Shown in pieces: positions 1 to 7,372 of a stretch of DNA of 16,447 bases. The notes beneath the pieces are model-generated. The model was not told the DNA's origin and did no database searches. It saw only the letters and a program-made list of their open reading frames with translations. The stretch's first letter is position 1, and each line of letters begins with the position of its first letter. Made by a program: the position numbers and the translations under genes. Origin of the DNA: Bacilli bacterium (GTDB lineage: Bacteria > Bacillota_I > Bacilli_A > RF39 > UBA660); NCBI GenBank assembly GCA_900771805.1, contig CAAGPL010000076.1, positions 1 through 16,447 on the forward strand, written 5' to 3'.

Positions 1-58
1 TACTTTTCCATAAATATTTAAAAGTCGTATCATATAAAGGTGAAATAAATCTAGTCAT
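1..58 (-). CDS. Partial gene: N-terminus of a PD-(D/E)XK nuclease/transposase (Rpn-like) protein
   Basis: Only the first 19 codons lie in the window; the gene runs off the left edge. The start ATG is the complement of 56-58, with a strong AGGAGG site (complement of 63-68) four bases upstream, which makes the start convincing. The peptide reads MTRFISPLYDTTFKYLWKS. An opening of the form ISP-x-YD-x-xFK-x-L is typical of the PD-(D/E)XK nuclease family transposase/Rpn proteins common in gut Firmicutes, which act on DNA and are often multicopy. The family call rests on this short stretch alone, so function is tentative, while the existence of a gene is well supported. It is divergent from the lipid kinase gene. 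Confidence 0.55.
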   Translation of the reverse strand, partial: MTRFISPLYDTTFKYLWKS

Positions 59-168
59 AAAACCTCCTTTCATTTATATTATTAGAAAGGCAATTTTAAT
101 TTTACGAAAAAATCATAGAATATATTATAAATGACTCTTCCTTTTCCACTAGTATTTTTTATAATAAA

Positions 169-177
169 TGTTATAAT
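169..177 (+). promoter_or_regulatory. Extended -10 promoter of the lipid kinase operon
   Basis: TGTTATAAT is a perfect extended -10 (TGnTATAAT). No good -35 hexamer is seen 16-18 bases upstream. Transcription would start near 184, ahead of the GAAAGG ribosome site at 201-206. The same nonamer recurs upstream of the GH25 gene and the ylmH-like gene. Confidence 0.6.
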
Positions 178-200
178 ATGACTATAAACATTAAGTAATG

Positions 201-240
201 GAAAGGATGTCGATGGCCTATAAAAAAATGTGTAATTATA
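201..240 (+). promoter_or_regulatory. Ribosome site, ATG and A7 tract out of frame with the lipid kinase
   Basis: GAAAGG (201-206) sits six bases before an ATG at 213. From that ATG the frame reads MAYKKMCNYNES and stops at a TGA. With one A fewer in the A7 run at 222-228, the same ATG would read MAYKKCVII straight into the kinase frame at 241. MAYKKCVIIMNPESGK is the expected opening strand of a diacylglycerol-kinase-family protein. So the natural start is probably 213, and the frame is broken by one base in a homopolymer, through sequencing error, real mutation or slippage. Confidence 0.7.
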
Positions 241-1140
241 ATGAATCCTGAAAGTGGAAAAAAGAAAAAAATTACATCTTATGAAGAATTCTATGATATT
301 TTAAGAGAACATGGATATGATACTGAAATAATATTTACAAAAGCCAAAGGGGATGCTTGTAAAATAATTCAATCTCTTCCAGATGATGTTTCTATTGTAG
401 TAAGTGGTGGAGGAGATGGAACATTAAATGAGATTGTAACTGGAAATATAAAACGTACAAAACCTTTAGTAATTGCACCACTTCCTATGGGAAGTACAAA
501 TGATGTAGGAAATATGTACGGTTTAAATAAAAGTGTCTTTGATAATCTAAGAATATTACTTGATGGAAAATCTAAAAATGTAGACGTCTGTTTTATTAAT
601 AATACTCCATTTGTTTATGTAGCTTGTCTTGGTGACTATATAGATATGGCTTATAGTACTCCTAGAAGTTTAAAAAAGAAATACGGAAAAATAGCTTATA
701 TAATGTATGGTATAAGACAATTAAGAAACAGAATAAACAGATACCACATAAAATATAAAATAGATAATAAAGAATATAATGGAGAGTATTCATTTATATT
801 TATTTCAAACTCATCACGTATTGCAGGACAACCTGATGTATATTATGATGTGAAATTAGATGACAAAAAATTTGAGGTAGCATTTGCAAATGTAAAAAAC
901 AAAAAAGAAATGTTAAAAATGCTTGTTTTAGTTCAAACACTTGATGTAAAAGATATTCCTGAAATAACATATTATAGAACTGATAACCTAGAAATTGAAT
1001 TTCAAGACCCACCAAAAACATCTTGGTGTATAGATGGAGAAGAATATAAAAGTAGTTCAATAAAATTTAATTTCAATGTAAATCAATGCATGAAAATGCA
1101 AGTGCCTCAAGAAAATATAAAAAAAATATTTGAAAAATAG
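241..1140 (+). CDS. Diacylglycerol kinase-family lipid kinase (DagK/YegS/BmrU type)
   Basis: Cytosolic lipid kinase expected to phosphorylate diacylglycerol or a related lipid with ATP at the inner face of the membrane, recycling lipid head-group by-products. The open frame has 299 residues. Seen: NPESGK at residues 2-7, the nucleotide-binding GGGDGTLNE at 56-64, the PLPMGSTND loop at about 80-88, and a C-terminal WCIDGE segment; this is the normal motif order of the DAGK catalytic family. The ATG at 241 has no ribosome site near it and would cut off the first beta strand. The true start is probably ATG 213, one base out of frame across an A7 run, which would give 308 residues. The next gene follows at once with its own GAGGTG site. 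The family call is firm; the substrate is not determined. Confidence 0.88.
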   Translation: MNPESGKKKKITSYEEFYDILREHGYDTEIIFTKAKGDACKIIQSLPDDVSIVVSGGGDGTLNEIVTGNIKRTKPLVIAPLPMGSTNDVGNMYGLNKSVFDNLRILLDGKSKNVDVCFINNTPFVYVACLGDYIDMAYSTPRSLKKKYGKIAYIMYGIRQLRNRINRYHIKYKIDNKEYNGEYSFIFISNSSRIAGQPDVYYDVKLDDKKFEVAFANVKNKKEMLKMLVLVQTLDVKDIPEITYYRTDNLEIEFQDPPKTSWCIDGEEYKSSSIKFNFNVNQCMKMQVPQENIKKIFEK

Positions 1141-1141
1141 T

Positions 1142-1147
1142 GAGGTG
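1142..1147 (+). promoter_or_regulatory. Ribosome binding site GAGGTG setting the start at 1152
   Basis: GAGGTG lies four bases before the ATG at 1152. A GTG at 1140 extends the frame by four codons, but it would place the ribosome site inside the gene, so ATG 1152 is preferred. Confidence 0.75.
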
Positions 1148-1151
1148 TAAT

Positions 1152-1952
1152 ATGTCTAAAAAAAATAAAAAAACAAATAATTATATTCCAAAAAATAAAA
1201 AAACATTAGCAGTTTATTTAACTTTAAGATTTTTAGTAACTGTCTGTATGGTCGCCCAAAGTATTCATGGTAATTGGAACAATGTATTACTATGTATATT
1301 AACATTAATTTTATTCACAATACCAAGTTTCGTTTCTCATAAATTTGAAATAGAAATGCCTGATACTCTAGAAATAATAGTATACTTATTTATCTTTTCT
1401 GCAGAAATACTAGGAGAAATTCAAAATTTCTATGGAATAATTCCTTATTGGGATACAATTCTTCACACACTAAATGGTTTTTTATGTGCAGCTATCGGCT
1501 TATCATTAGTTGATATTTTAAATACTAATAGCGAAAAATTTAATTTAACACCAGGATTTTTAGCATTAGTTGCATTTAGCTTTTCAATGACAGTAGGAGT
1601 AATGTGGGAATTTACAGAATTTGGTATAGATCGTTTCCTAGCTAAAGATATGCAAAAAGACTGTATAGTGAATAAAATATCATCAGTAAAAATAAATCCA
1701 ACCGGAAAAAATAAACCAATTATCTTAAAAGACATTTCTAAAACAGAGATATATAGTAATAATGGTGATGAAGTAACTATTATAGAAAATGGTTATCTAG
1801 ATATTGGTCTAATAGACACAATGAAAGATTTATTCGTAAACTTTATTGGTGCAACAGTCTTCTGTATCTTAGGATACTTATATATAAAAAATAGAGATGG
1901 TTATAAATTCCTAGAAGGATTCATTTCTAAAAAGAAAGTAAAAAATAATTAA
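1152..1952 (+). CDS. Polytopic membrane protein, DUF2238/YjdF-like
   Basis: Integral membrane protein of 266 residues, function unknown. Hydrophobic segments are visible at about residues 20-38, 45-62, 72-90, 103-122, 135-153 and 226-246, after a lysine/asparagine-rich cytosolic N-terminus. Polar residues fall in or next to membrane helices: WDTILH (100-105) before helix 4 and WEFTEFG (152-158) after helix 5. A YD-x-x-x-H motif followed by a (W/Y)E-x-x-E motif is what I recall of the DUF2238/YjdF membrane family, so I place it there with moderate confidence. Between helices 5 and 6 is a soluble loop of about 65 residues. It follows the lipid kinase within 12 bases and shares its operon, so a role in lipid metabolism is possible but only inferred. 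Confidence 0.75.
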   Translation: MSKKNKKTNNYIPKNKKTLAVYLTLRFLVTVCMVAQSIHGNWNNVLLCILTLILFTIPSFVSHKFEIEMPDTLEIIVYLFIFSAEILGEIQNFYGIIPYWDTILHTLNGFLCAAIGLSLVDILNTNSEKFNLTPGFLALVAFSFSMTVGVMWEFTEFGIDRFLAKDMQKDCIVNKISSVKINPTGKNKPIILKDISKTEIYSNNGDEVTIIENGYLDIGLIDTMKDLFVNFIGATVFCILGYLYIKNRDGYKFLEGFISKKKVKNN

Positions 1953-1980
1953 GTCCATATAGTATAGGACTTTTTATTTT
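1951..1980 (+). terminator. Intrinsic terminator after the lipid kinase operon
   Basis: The stem AAGTCC (1951-1956) pairs with GGACTT (1967-1972) and is followed by TTTATTTT. The stem begins within the stop codon of the membrane protein gene. Confidence 0.7.
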
Positions 1981-1997
1981 GAAAAAAATATCATCTC

Positions 1998-2026
1998 TTC
2001 AAAAATATATAAATTTATGCTATTAT
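1998..2026 (+). promoter_or_regulatory. Promoter of the 2050 membrane protein gene
   Basis: -35 TTCAAA (1998-2003), 17-base spacer, -10 TATTAT (2021-2026) preceded by TGC, giving an extended -10. Together with the terminator just upstream this makes the 2050 gene a separate transcription unit. The same -35 and spacer occur before mnmA. Confidence 0.6.
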
Positions 2027-2049
2027 TATAAGGTAAGGAGCATAGAAGT

Positions 2050-2775
2050 ATGAATAAAAAAGAAGTAACAAACCAAAAAAAATCAGATGATAAAAGACTA
2101 GTCATTAAAATGACTATGTGCCTTGCATATTTGATTATAATAACTATCTTATTTGTTTGTTCATACAGAATCTTTGAAGAAAAAAACAATATTGTATCTT
2201 GGTCAGATGTTGAAACAGTAGAAGATTACACATATATAAAAATATATAAAATGTCTGAAAAATTTGCCTATTATCAAGATACTAATATAGGGATACACTT
2301 TGTAATAGAAAAAGAAGAAACTGGATTATGGCACACATATTTAATTGCCATAAATGAAAAAGACTATAATAAATATAAAGCAATTATTGACTACACATAT
2401 GAAAGAACTACTGAAGTTCCAGAACCAATTACAGTTTATGGTTATCCAGTAATTACTAATAATACATTAAAAACTCTTGCTATAAAAAACATAAAAAACT
2501 TTGTTCCAGCAGAAAATGAAGTTCAAATATCAGAAGATAATTATGATGCATATTTAACTAATAGCTATTTAGATACTACAAGAAGCAAAGAAAATCAATT
2601 TAATATAATTTTATTTATATCCTTATTACTATTATTAGTAGTAGTTGTTTTATTATTCGCAACAATCTTTAATAAAGATAAAATAGTAGATAATATTGAT
2701 GATAAAATAGAAGAAGAAATAAAGAATACTAAAAAAGTATTAAAAAAGAGGATTAGATTTAAAAGAAAAAAATAA
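2050..2775 (+). CDS. Two-helix membrane protein of unknown function
   Basis: I do not recognise this 241-residue protein. It has a charged cytosolic start (1-18), a membrane helix at about 20-38, a mostly polar extracytoplasmic domain at about 42-180, a second helix at 184-206, and a very basic cytosolic tail (from about 210) ending in lysines and arginines. The extracellular part is rich in Tyr, Glu and Thr and shows no enzyme motif I can name. The two-helix hairpin with an outside domain would suit a sensor or envelope accessory protein, but that is inference. AAGGAG (2035-2040) lies nine bases before the ATG. It has its own promoter and a weak terminator, so it appears to be monocistronic. 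Confidence 0.75.
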   Translation: MNKKEVTNQKKSDDKRLVIKMTMCLAYLIIITILFVCSYRIFEEKNNIVSWSDVETVEDYTYIKIYKMSEKFAYYQDTNIGIHFVIEKEETGLWHTYLIAINEKDYNKYKAIIDYTYERTTEVPEPITVYGYPVITNNTLKTLAIKNIKNFVPAENEVQISEDNYDAYLTNSYLDTTRSKENQFNIILFISLLLLLVVVVLLFATIFNKDKIVDNIDDKIEEEIKNTKKVLKKRIRFKRKK

Positions 2776-2797
2776 AGCTATTAATAGTTTTATTTTT
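2774..2797 (+). terminator. Weak intrinsic terminator after the 2050 gene
   Basis: AAAGCTA (2774-2780) pairs with TAGTTTT (2785-2791) across a TTAA loop, with one G-T pair, followed by ATTTTTATTT. The stem is mostly A-T, so read-through into the next operon is possible. Confidence 0.45.
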
Positions 2798-2855
2798 ATT
2801 TGCTGGAATTTATTCTTTTCCCTAATAAAAATTAATATTTATTCTTTGTTCATTG

Positions 2856-2864
2856 TGATATAAT
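2856..2864 (+). promoter_or_regulatory. Extended -10 promoter of the femX-TSCPD-yfhO operon
   Basis: TGATATAAT is a perfect extended -10, 24 bases before the start codon at 2889. No convincing -35 is seen. The same nonamer is used upstream of mnmA. Confidence 0.6.
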
Positions 2865-2888
2865 AAAAGATGAAAAGTAGGTGCAAAT

Positions 2889-4115
2889 ATGAAATTTCAA
2901 GAAATAACAGAAAAAGAGTATAGAGAGTTCTGGGAAAATCATCCCCTAAAAACATTTTTGTCTGCTCCTGAAATATCAAAATTAAGGGAAAAATCTAATT
3001 GGACAACATATTATGTTGGTGTAAAAGAAGAAAAAAAATTAATAGCAGCAACAATGCTTTTATCACATAAAAGACATTTTGGTAAATATGAGTTTTATTC
3101 ACCAAGAGGTTATTTATTAGATTTTAAAAATAAAGAATTATTAGAGTTTTTTACTAATGAATTAAAAAAATATATTAAAGATAAAAAAGGATATGTTTTA
3201 AGAATAGATCCATATGTGATTTATAAGGAAAGAGATATAGATGGAAATATTGTTGCGGACGGAATTGACAATAGTGATGTTGTTAATAATCTTCAATCTT
3301 TTGGATTTAAAAAAGTTAAAACTGAAAATATGGAGCAAGTAGGTTGGATGTTTTCCTTAAACTTAGAAGGAAAAACAGAAGAACAAATTTTAAAAGAAAT
3401 GAAACCAAATACTAGAAATACAATCAGAAAAGCAGAAAAATTTGGAATCACCGTAAATGAAATATCATATGACGAACTTGATAGATTTCAAAATATTATG
3501 GTAGAAACTGGAGAAAGAAAAGGCTTTGGAGTAAGAAAATTATCTTACTTTCAAGAAATGTATAAACTTTTCCATGATAAAAATGAAGTTAAATATTTTA
3601 TAACTGAATTAGATTTAAATGCTTATATCAAAAGACTTGAAGAAGAAAAACAAGAAAAAGAGGAAAAATTAAATAGCTTAAGTGATGCAAAATATAATGA
3701 TGGTCAAAAGAAAAATTTAACTAACGAAATTGCATCACTTGATAAAAGAATAATTGATTCAAATAAGATTAAAGAAGAAAGTGGCAAAGAAGTAATTACA
3801 TTATCTGGATCAATGTTTATGCTAATTCAGCCAGAAGTAATATATCTATCTAGTGGAAACTATGAAGAATATATGAAGTTTAATTCACAATATTTAATAC
3901 AATGGGAACTAATTAAATATGGAATAGAAAATGGCTTTAAAAAGCATAATTTTTATGGAATACCTGCAAATATAAATGAACACCCTAAAGATTATGGAAT
4001 TTATGAATTTAAAAGAGGATTTAATGGTGTAGTAGAAGAATTAATTGGAGAATTTGCTCTTCCAATTACATGGCATTATAAATTATTTGAATTAATTCAT
4101 AAAATAAAAAAATAA
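2889..4115 (+). CDS. FemX/FemA-type peptidoglycan aminoacyltransferase
   Basis: FemABX-family enzyme of 408 residues. The family moves an amino acid from aminoacyl-tRNA onto the lysine side chain of lipid II, building the cross-bridge of Gram-positive peptidoglycan at the inner membrane face. Two GNAT-like halves are visible. The first holds PRGYLLDF (72-79) and ends near TRNTIRKAEKFGI (175-187), a hallmark of the family; the second includes YLSSGNYEEYMKFNSQY (319-335) and HNFYGIP (353-359). Between them, residues 243-297 form a Lys/Glu-rich helical hairpin, the coiled coil that contacts tRNA in known members. AGGTG precedes the ATG by five bases. The added amino acid (Gly, Ser or Ala) cannot be told from sequence. 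It leads an operon with the TSCPD and YfhO-like genes. Confidence 0.9.
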   Translation: MKFQEITEKEYREFWENHPLKTFLSAPEISKLREKSNWTTYYVGVKEEKKLIAATMLLSHKRHFGKYEFYSPRGYLLDFKNKELLEFFTNELKKYIKDKKGYVLRIDPYVIYKERDIDGNIVADGIDNSDVVNNLQSFGFKKVKTENMEQVGWMFSLNLEGKTEEQILKEMKPNTRNTIRKAEKFGITVNEISYDELDRFQNIMVETGERKGFGVRKLSYFQEMYKLFHDKNEVKYFITELDLNAYIKRLEEEKQEKEEKLNSLSDAKYNDGQKKNLTNEIASLDKRIIDSNKIKEESGKEVITLSGSMFMLIQPEVIYLSSGNYEEYMKFNSQYLIQWELIKYGIENGFKKHNFYGIPANINEHPKDYGIYEFKRGFNGVVEELIGEFALPITWHYKLFELIHKIKK

Positions 4116-4135
4116 AAGTAGTAAGGAGAAGTATT

Positions 4136-4387
4136 ATGCATATAACATATAAAACACAAGGAACCTGTTCAAAAGAAATAAATTTTGATATAGAAAATAA
4201 TAGAGTCCATAATGTATCATTTACAGGTGGATGTAATGGAAACTTAAAAGGTATAAGTGCTTTAGTTGAAAATAAAGATAAAGATGAAGTCATAAAGATT
4301 TTAAAAGGAATAAAATGTAATTATAAGGATACGTCTTGTCCAGATCAATTAGCTAAAGCTCTTGAGAATATAAAAACAGAAGAATAG
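4136..4387 (+). CDS. Small four-cysteine TSCPD-domain protein
   Basis: An 83-residue protein matching the short TSCPD family (the stand-alone four-Cys type seen in many anaerobic Firmicutes). The signature TSCPDQLAKAL lies at residues 67-77, and four cysteines are at 11, 33, 61 and 68, spaced as expected for a metal or cluster site. TSCPD domains also occur at the C-terminus of some class II ribonucleotide reductases; the free-standing protein has no settled function, and a metal- or nucleic-acid-binding role is an inference. AAGGAG (4123-4128) lies seven bases before the ATG. The gene sits 20 bases after femX and 2 bases before the yfhO-like gene, so all three are almost certainly cotranscribed. 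Confidence 0.88.
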   Translation: MHITYKTQGTCSKEINFDIENNRVHNVSFTGGCNGNLKGISALVENKDKDEVIKILKGIKCNYKDTSCPDQLAKALENIKTEE

Positions 4388-4389
4388 AT

Positions 4390-6924
4390 ATGAAGAAAAA
4401 AAGAGATTCAAATTATTTTTTAATTATAATTTTTTGTTTAATATTAGTATTATTATTAATTTCTGATAATACAATATTTGGCTCTAAAATAGACTGGCTT
4501 GCTCAACATATTGCTTTTCCAGATTATTTTAGAAACTTATTTTATCGAACACTAAATCCATTGCCAAGTTTTGCCTTTTCATTAGGAGCTGGACAAAATA
4601 TATATAATTTCTCATATTATGGTCTATATAACCCACTAATAATAATTTCATATTTATTTCCATTTATTAAAATGAGTACTTATATACCAATATTAAATAT
4701 GTTTCTATTTATAGCACTAGGTTGTTTATTATATTATTTTTTAAAAACTAAAACAGAAAAAAATATAGCCTTAATAATAACAATAATACTAATATCTGCT
4801 TCACCAATTCTTTTTCACTTTCATAGGCATTTTATGTTTGTTGATTATCTACCATTTTTAATATTAGGTATGATAGGTACAGACAAATATATCGAAAGTA
4901 ATAAGTTGAGTTTAGTATCTATAAGTATATTTCTAATAATTTTAATCAGTTATTATTATAGTATAACTTGTATATTAGTATTATGTATTTATGCAGTATA
5001 TAGGTATCTACAATATAATAAAAAAATAAATTTTAAAGAAATGGTAAAGAAAGGTTCAATATATCTAATCCCAATATTTATAGGTATAATGAGTGCAGGT
5101 ATATTACTTCTTCCAACATTCTATACATTAACAAATGGAAGATCAGTATCAAAAGCAGAGCAAGTTACACTTTTAGAAAAGTTAACGCCAATATTTAATG
5201 GAGAAGCAATACTATATGGAAATTACTCAATGGGTTTAACCGCAATATCATTAATAGCCCTTGTATATGGAATATTTTCAAAGAAAAAAGAAAATAAATT
5301 TTTAAGTATAACTTTATCAATAATATTAAATATTCCAATATTCATTTATATTTTAAATGGTAACCTATATTTTAGAAATAAAATATTAATACCACTAATA
5401 CCTTTAATAGGTCTATTACTAATAGAATTTATAACTAAAATAATAAACAAAAAAATATCTTTAAAACATCTATCATTAGTAGGAATAGCCCTAGTATACT
5501 TATTTTTAATAAGTTCAAAAACAACACTAAATAATGTAACAGAAGCCTTACTATTAATGGTCGATATAATCTTTTTAATAGTATCAATTAACTTTTATAA
5601 AAAAGATAAAATAAAGAAGAAAATGCTATTACTATTACTTTTAATGACCCCAATAATTACACTTTTATCATCAAATTATCTAGAAGATTATGTAAGTGAT
5701 GAATTAATATCTGAAGTAGAAGATATAAAAACAAGCAATGCCATAAAAGATACACTTAAAGAAGAAAAAAACATTGTAAGATTTAACAACTTAGATAATA
5801 CTGTATATAATTTTAATAGAATATATAGTACAAATTATAATCAAAATTCAGTATATTCATCTGTATCCAACAAAGATTATCAATCTTTTTATGAAAAAGT
5901 ATTTAGAGAAGCAAAACCATATCGTAATAAATTAATGTATTCCCAAAATAATGATATCTTATTTCAAACATTTATGGGAGTAAAGTACATATATTCAAAA
6001 AAAGGCGTTCCAATAGGCTATGAAAAAATATCAGAAAATGTTTATAAAAATAATAATGTAATACCAGTTTTATATGGAACATCAAATATAATAAGTGCAG
6101 ATGATTTTAATAAGTTAGAATATCCGAATAATATATCTGCTTTATTAAGTGGAGCAGTAGTAAAAGGAGAAACTACTAATACAGATACAAAATTTGCAAT
6201 AGAAAAATTTACTCCTAATTATGAAATAATTAAATCAAAAGGAGTAAGAATAATAGAAAAAGATAATAAAAAGACAGTTATAAGTAATAAAATTGGAAAA
6301 TTAAAAATAAAACTAGATAATATAGATAAAGATGAAATACTTATAATTAATATTAAATTAAAGAATAGACAAGATTGTAAAGATGGTAAAAAAGACCAAA
6401 GAATAACTATTAATGATATAAGTAATGTACTAACTTGCAACCAATCTCATTATAAAAATAATAATAAAATATTCCATTATGTATTATCAGATAACAATAA
6501 AATAGATACTCTTAATGTTATATTAAATAAGGGTACATACAAAATAGAAGACATAACAACATATAAATTAAATTACAATTCAATAAGAAACATAAAGAAA
6601 ATTCAAAGTGACTTTATCCCAGATACTACTAATATAGGTGATACTATATCTGGAAAAATAAATATGACAGAAGATGGCTATTTTGTAACAAGTATTCCTT
6701 ATGACAAAGGCTTTAACGTAACAGTAGATGGACATAAACAAGAAATAACAAAAGTAAACAAAGCATTTGTTGGATTTAAACTAAATAAAGGAGAACACAA
6801 AATAGTAATAGAGTATCAATCTCCATATCAAAAAGAGGGGATAGTATTAAGTATTATTGGTTTAATTGGAATAATTATTTTAATAAGAAGAGATATAAAA
6901 TTAACAAATAAAAATAAAAATTAA
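4390..6924 (+). CDS. yfhO: YfhO-family membrane protein (GT-C-type glycosyltransferase-like)
   Basis: Large integral membrane protein of 844 residues. In Bacillus and Listeria, YfhO-family proteins take part in sugar decoration of teichoic acids or other surface polymers, using a lipid-linked sugar on the outer face; that is family knowledge. Seen: a first helix at about 10-26, then a conserved loop with KIDWLAQH (33-40) and YFRNLFYR (46-53), where Asp35 sits where GT-C enzymes carry a catalytic acid. About a dozen hydrophobic segments follow up to about residue 430, then a long extracytoplasmic domain (about 440-810), and a final helix at about 817-836 with a basic tail. It starts two bases after the TSCPD gene with only a poor ribosome site (GAAGAA), suggesting translational coupling. 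No partner glycosyltransferase such as csbB is in the window. Confidence 0.85.
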   Translation: MKKKRDSNYFLIIIFCLILVLLLISDNTIFGSKIDWLAQHIAFPDYFRNLFYRTLNPLPSFAFSLGAGQNIYNFSYYGLYNPLIIISYLFPFIKMSTYIPILNMFLFIALGCLLYYFLKTKTEKNIALIITIILISASPILFHFHRHFMFVDYLPFLILGMIGTDKYIESNKLSLVSISIFLIILISYYYSITCILVLCIYAVYRYLQYNKKINFKEMVKKGSIYLIPIFIGIMSAGILLLPTFYTLTNGRSVSKAEQVTLLEKLTPIFNGEAILYGNYSMGLTAISLIALVYGIFSKKKENKFLSITLSIILNIPIFIYILNGNLYFRNKILIPLIPLIGLLLIEFITKIINKKISLKHLSLVGIALVYLFLISSKTTLNNVTEALLLMVDIIFLIVSINFYKKDKIKKKMLLLLLLMTPIITLLSSNYLEDYVSDELISEVEDIKTSNAIKDTLKEEKNIVRFNNLDNTVYNFNRIYSTNYNQNSVYSSVSNKDYQSFYEKVFREAKPYRNKLMYSQNNDILFQTFMGVKYIYSKKGVPIGYEKISENVYKNNNVIPVLYGTSNIISADDFNKLEYPNNISALLSGAVVKGETTNTDTKFAIEKFTPNYEIIKSKGVRIIEKDNKKTVISNKIGKLKIKLDNIDKDEILIINIKLKNRQDCKDGKKDQRITINDISNVLTCNQSHYKNNNKIFHYVLSDNNKIDTLNVILNKGTYKIEDITTYKLNYNSIRNIKKIQSDFIPDTTNIGDTISGKINMTEDGYFVTSIPYDKGFNVTVDGHKQEITKVNKAFVGFKLNKGEHKIVIEYQSPYQKEGIVLSIIGLIGIIILIRRDIKLTNKNKN

Positions 6925-6956
6925 GAAGAAAAGTAAAATTTCTTCTTTTTCTATTT
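6923..6956 (+). terminator. Strong intrinsic terminator after the yfhO-like gene
   Basis: AAGAAGAAA (6923-6931) pairs perfectly with TTTCTTCTT (6939-6947) across a seven-base loop and is followed by TTTCTATTT. It overlaps the stop codon and closes the envelope operon. Confidence 0.75.
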
Positions 6957-7009
6957 ATCAGTAATTTTCTTTCTAGTATACAATCAAAATTATATTTTAG
7001 CTTTTTCTA

Positions 7010-7038
7010 TTGACTAAATGCATATAATATATTAATAT
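7010..7038 (+). promoter_or_regulatory. Promoter of the metal-resistance operon
   Basis: -35 TTGACT (7010-7015), 17-base spacer, -10 TAATAT (7033-7038). A perfect TATAAT at 7023-7028 also exists but has no fitting -35. The -10 overlaps the start of the operator repeats, so a bound repressor would block polymerase. Confidence 0.55.
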
Positions 7039-7062
7039 GAACATATGAACAAGCATTCATAT
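7035..7062 (+). promoter_or_regulatory. ArsR/SmtB-type operator
   Basis: ATATGAA (7043-7049) and TTCATAT (7056-7062) form a perfect 7-base inverted repeat around CAAGCA, the TGAA-N6-TTCA form known for SmtB/CzrA operators. An extra direct copy of ATATGAAC at 7035-7042 abuts the left arm, so a second half-site may be present. Its position, from the -10 to just before the ribosome site, fits autorepression by the following gene. Confidence 0.75.
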
Positions 7063-7075
7063 AAAAGGAGGAGCT

Positions 7076-7372
7076 ATGAAACAACATAGTAAAGAGTTAT
7101 TATTTGGATTAAGTGAATTCTATAAAATATTTGGTGATCAAACACGTCTAAGGATTTTAGATTTATTACTAAATAAACCTTTATGTGTAAATGAAATAAG
7201 TGAAAAATTAGATGTTTCACAGTCAGCAATCTCACATCAATTAAAAATATTAAGATTATCAAATTTAGTAAAAACAGAAAAAAATGGTAAAAAAGTATAC
7301 TATTCTATTTCAGATGATCATATAAAAATAATTTTAAAATATGGATTAGAACATATTTCGGAGGTAATGTAG
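7076..7372 (+). CDS. ArsR/SmtB-family zinc-type metal sensor and repressor
   Basis: Winged-helix repressor of 98 residues that should bind the operator just upstream and release it when metal binds. The recognition helix region is SEKLDVSQSAISHQLKILR (42-60), followed by the wing KNGKKVYYSI (69-78). In the last helix the residues D80-x-H82, H93 and E96 reproduce the alpha-5 metal site of SmtB (Asp, His, His, Glu with the same spacing: D-x-H-x10-H-x2-E), which favours Zn(II) and related ions. Cys37 in LCVNEIS is present, but the paired cysteines of an alpha-3 site (ELCVC in ArsR/CadC) are not. AAGGAGG lies four bases before the ATG. The stop codon abuts the ATPase start, so the two form one operon. 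Confidence 0.9.
   Translation: MKQHSKELLFGLSEFYKIFGDQTRLRILDLLLNKPLCVNEISEKLDVSQSAISHQLKILRLSNLVKTEKNGKKVYYSISDDHIKIILKYGLEHISEVM

Noticed and set aside
6957..7009. Metal riboswitch upstream of the repressor gene
   Set aside because: The leader between promoter and gene is too short for a riboswitch, and the operator explains regulation.
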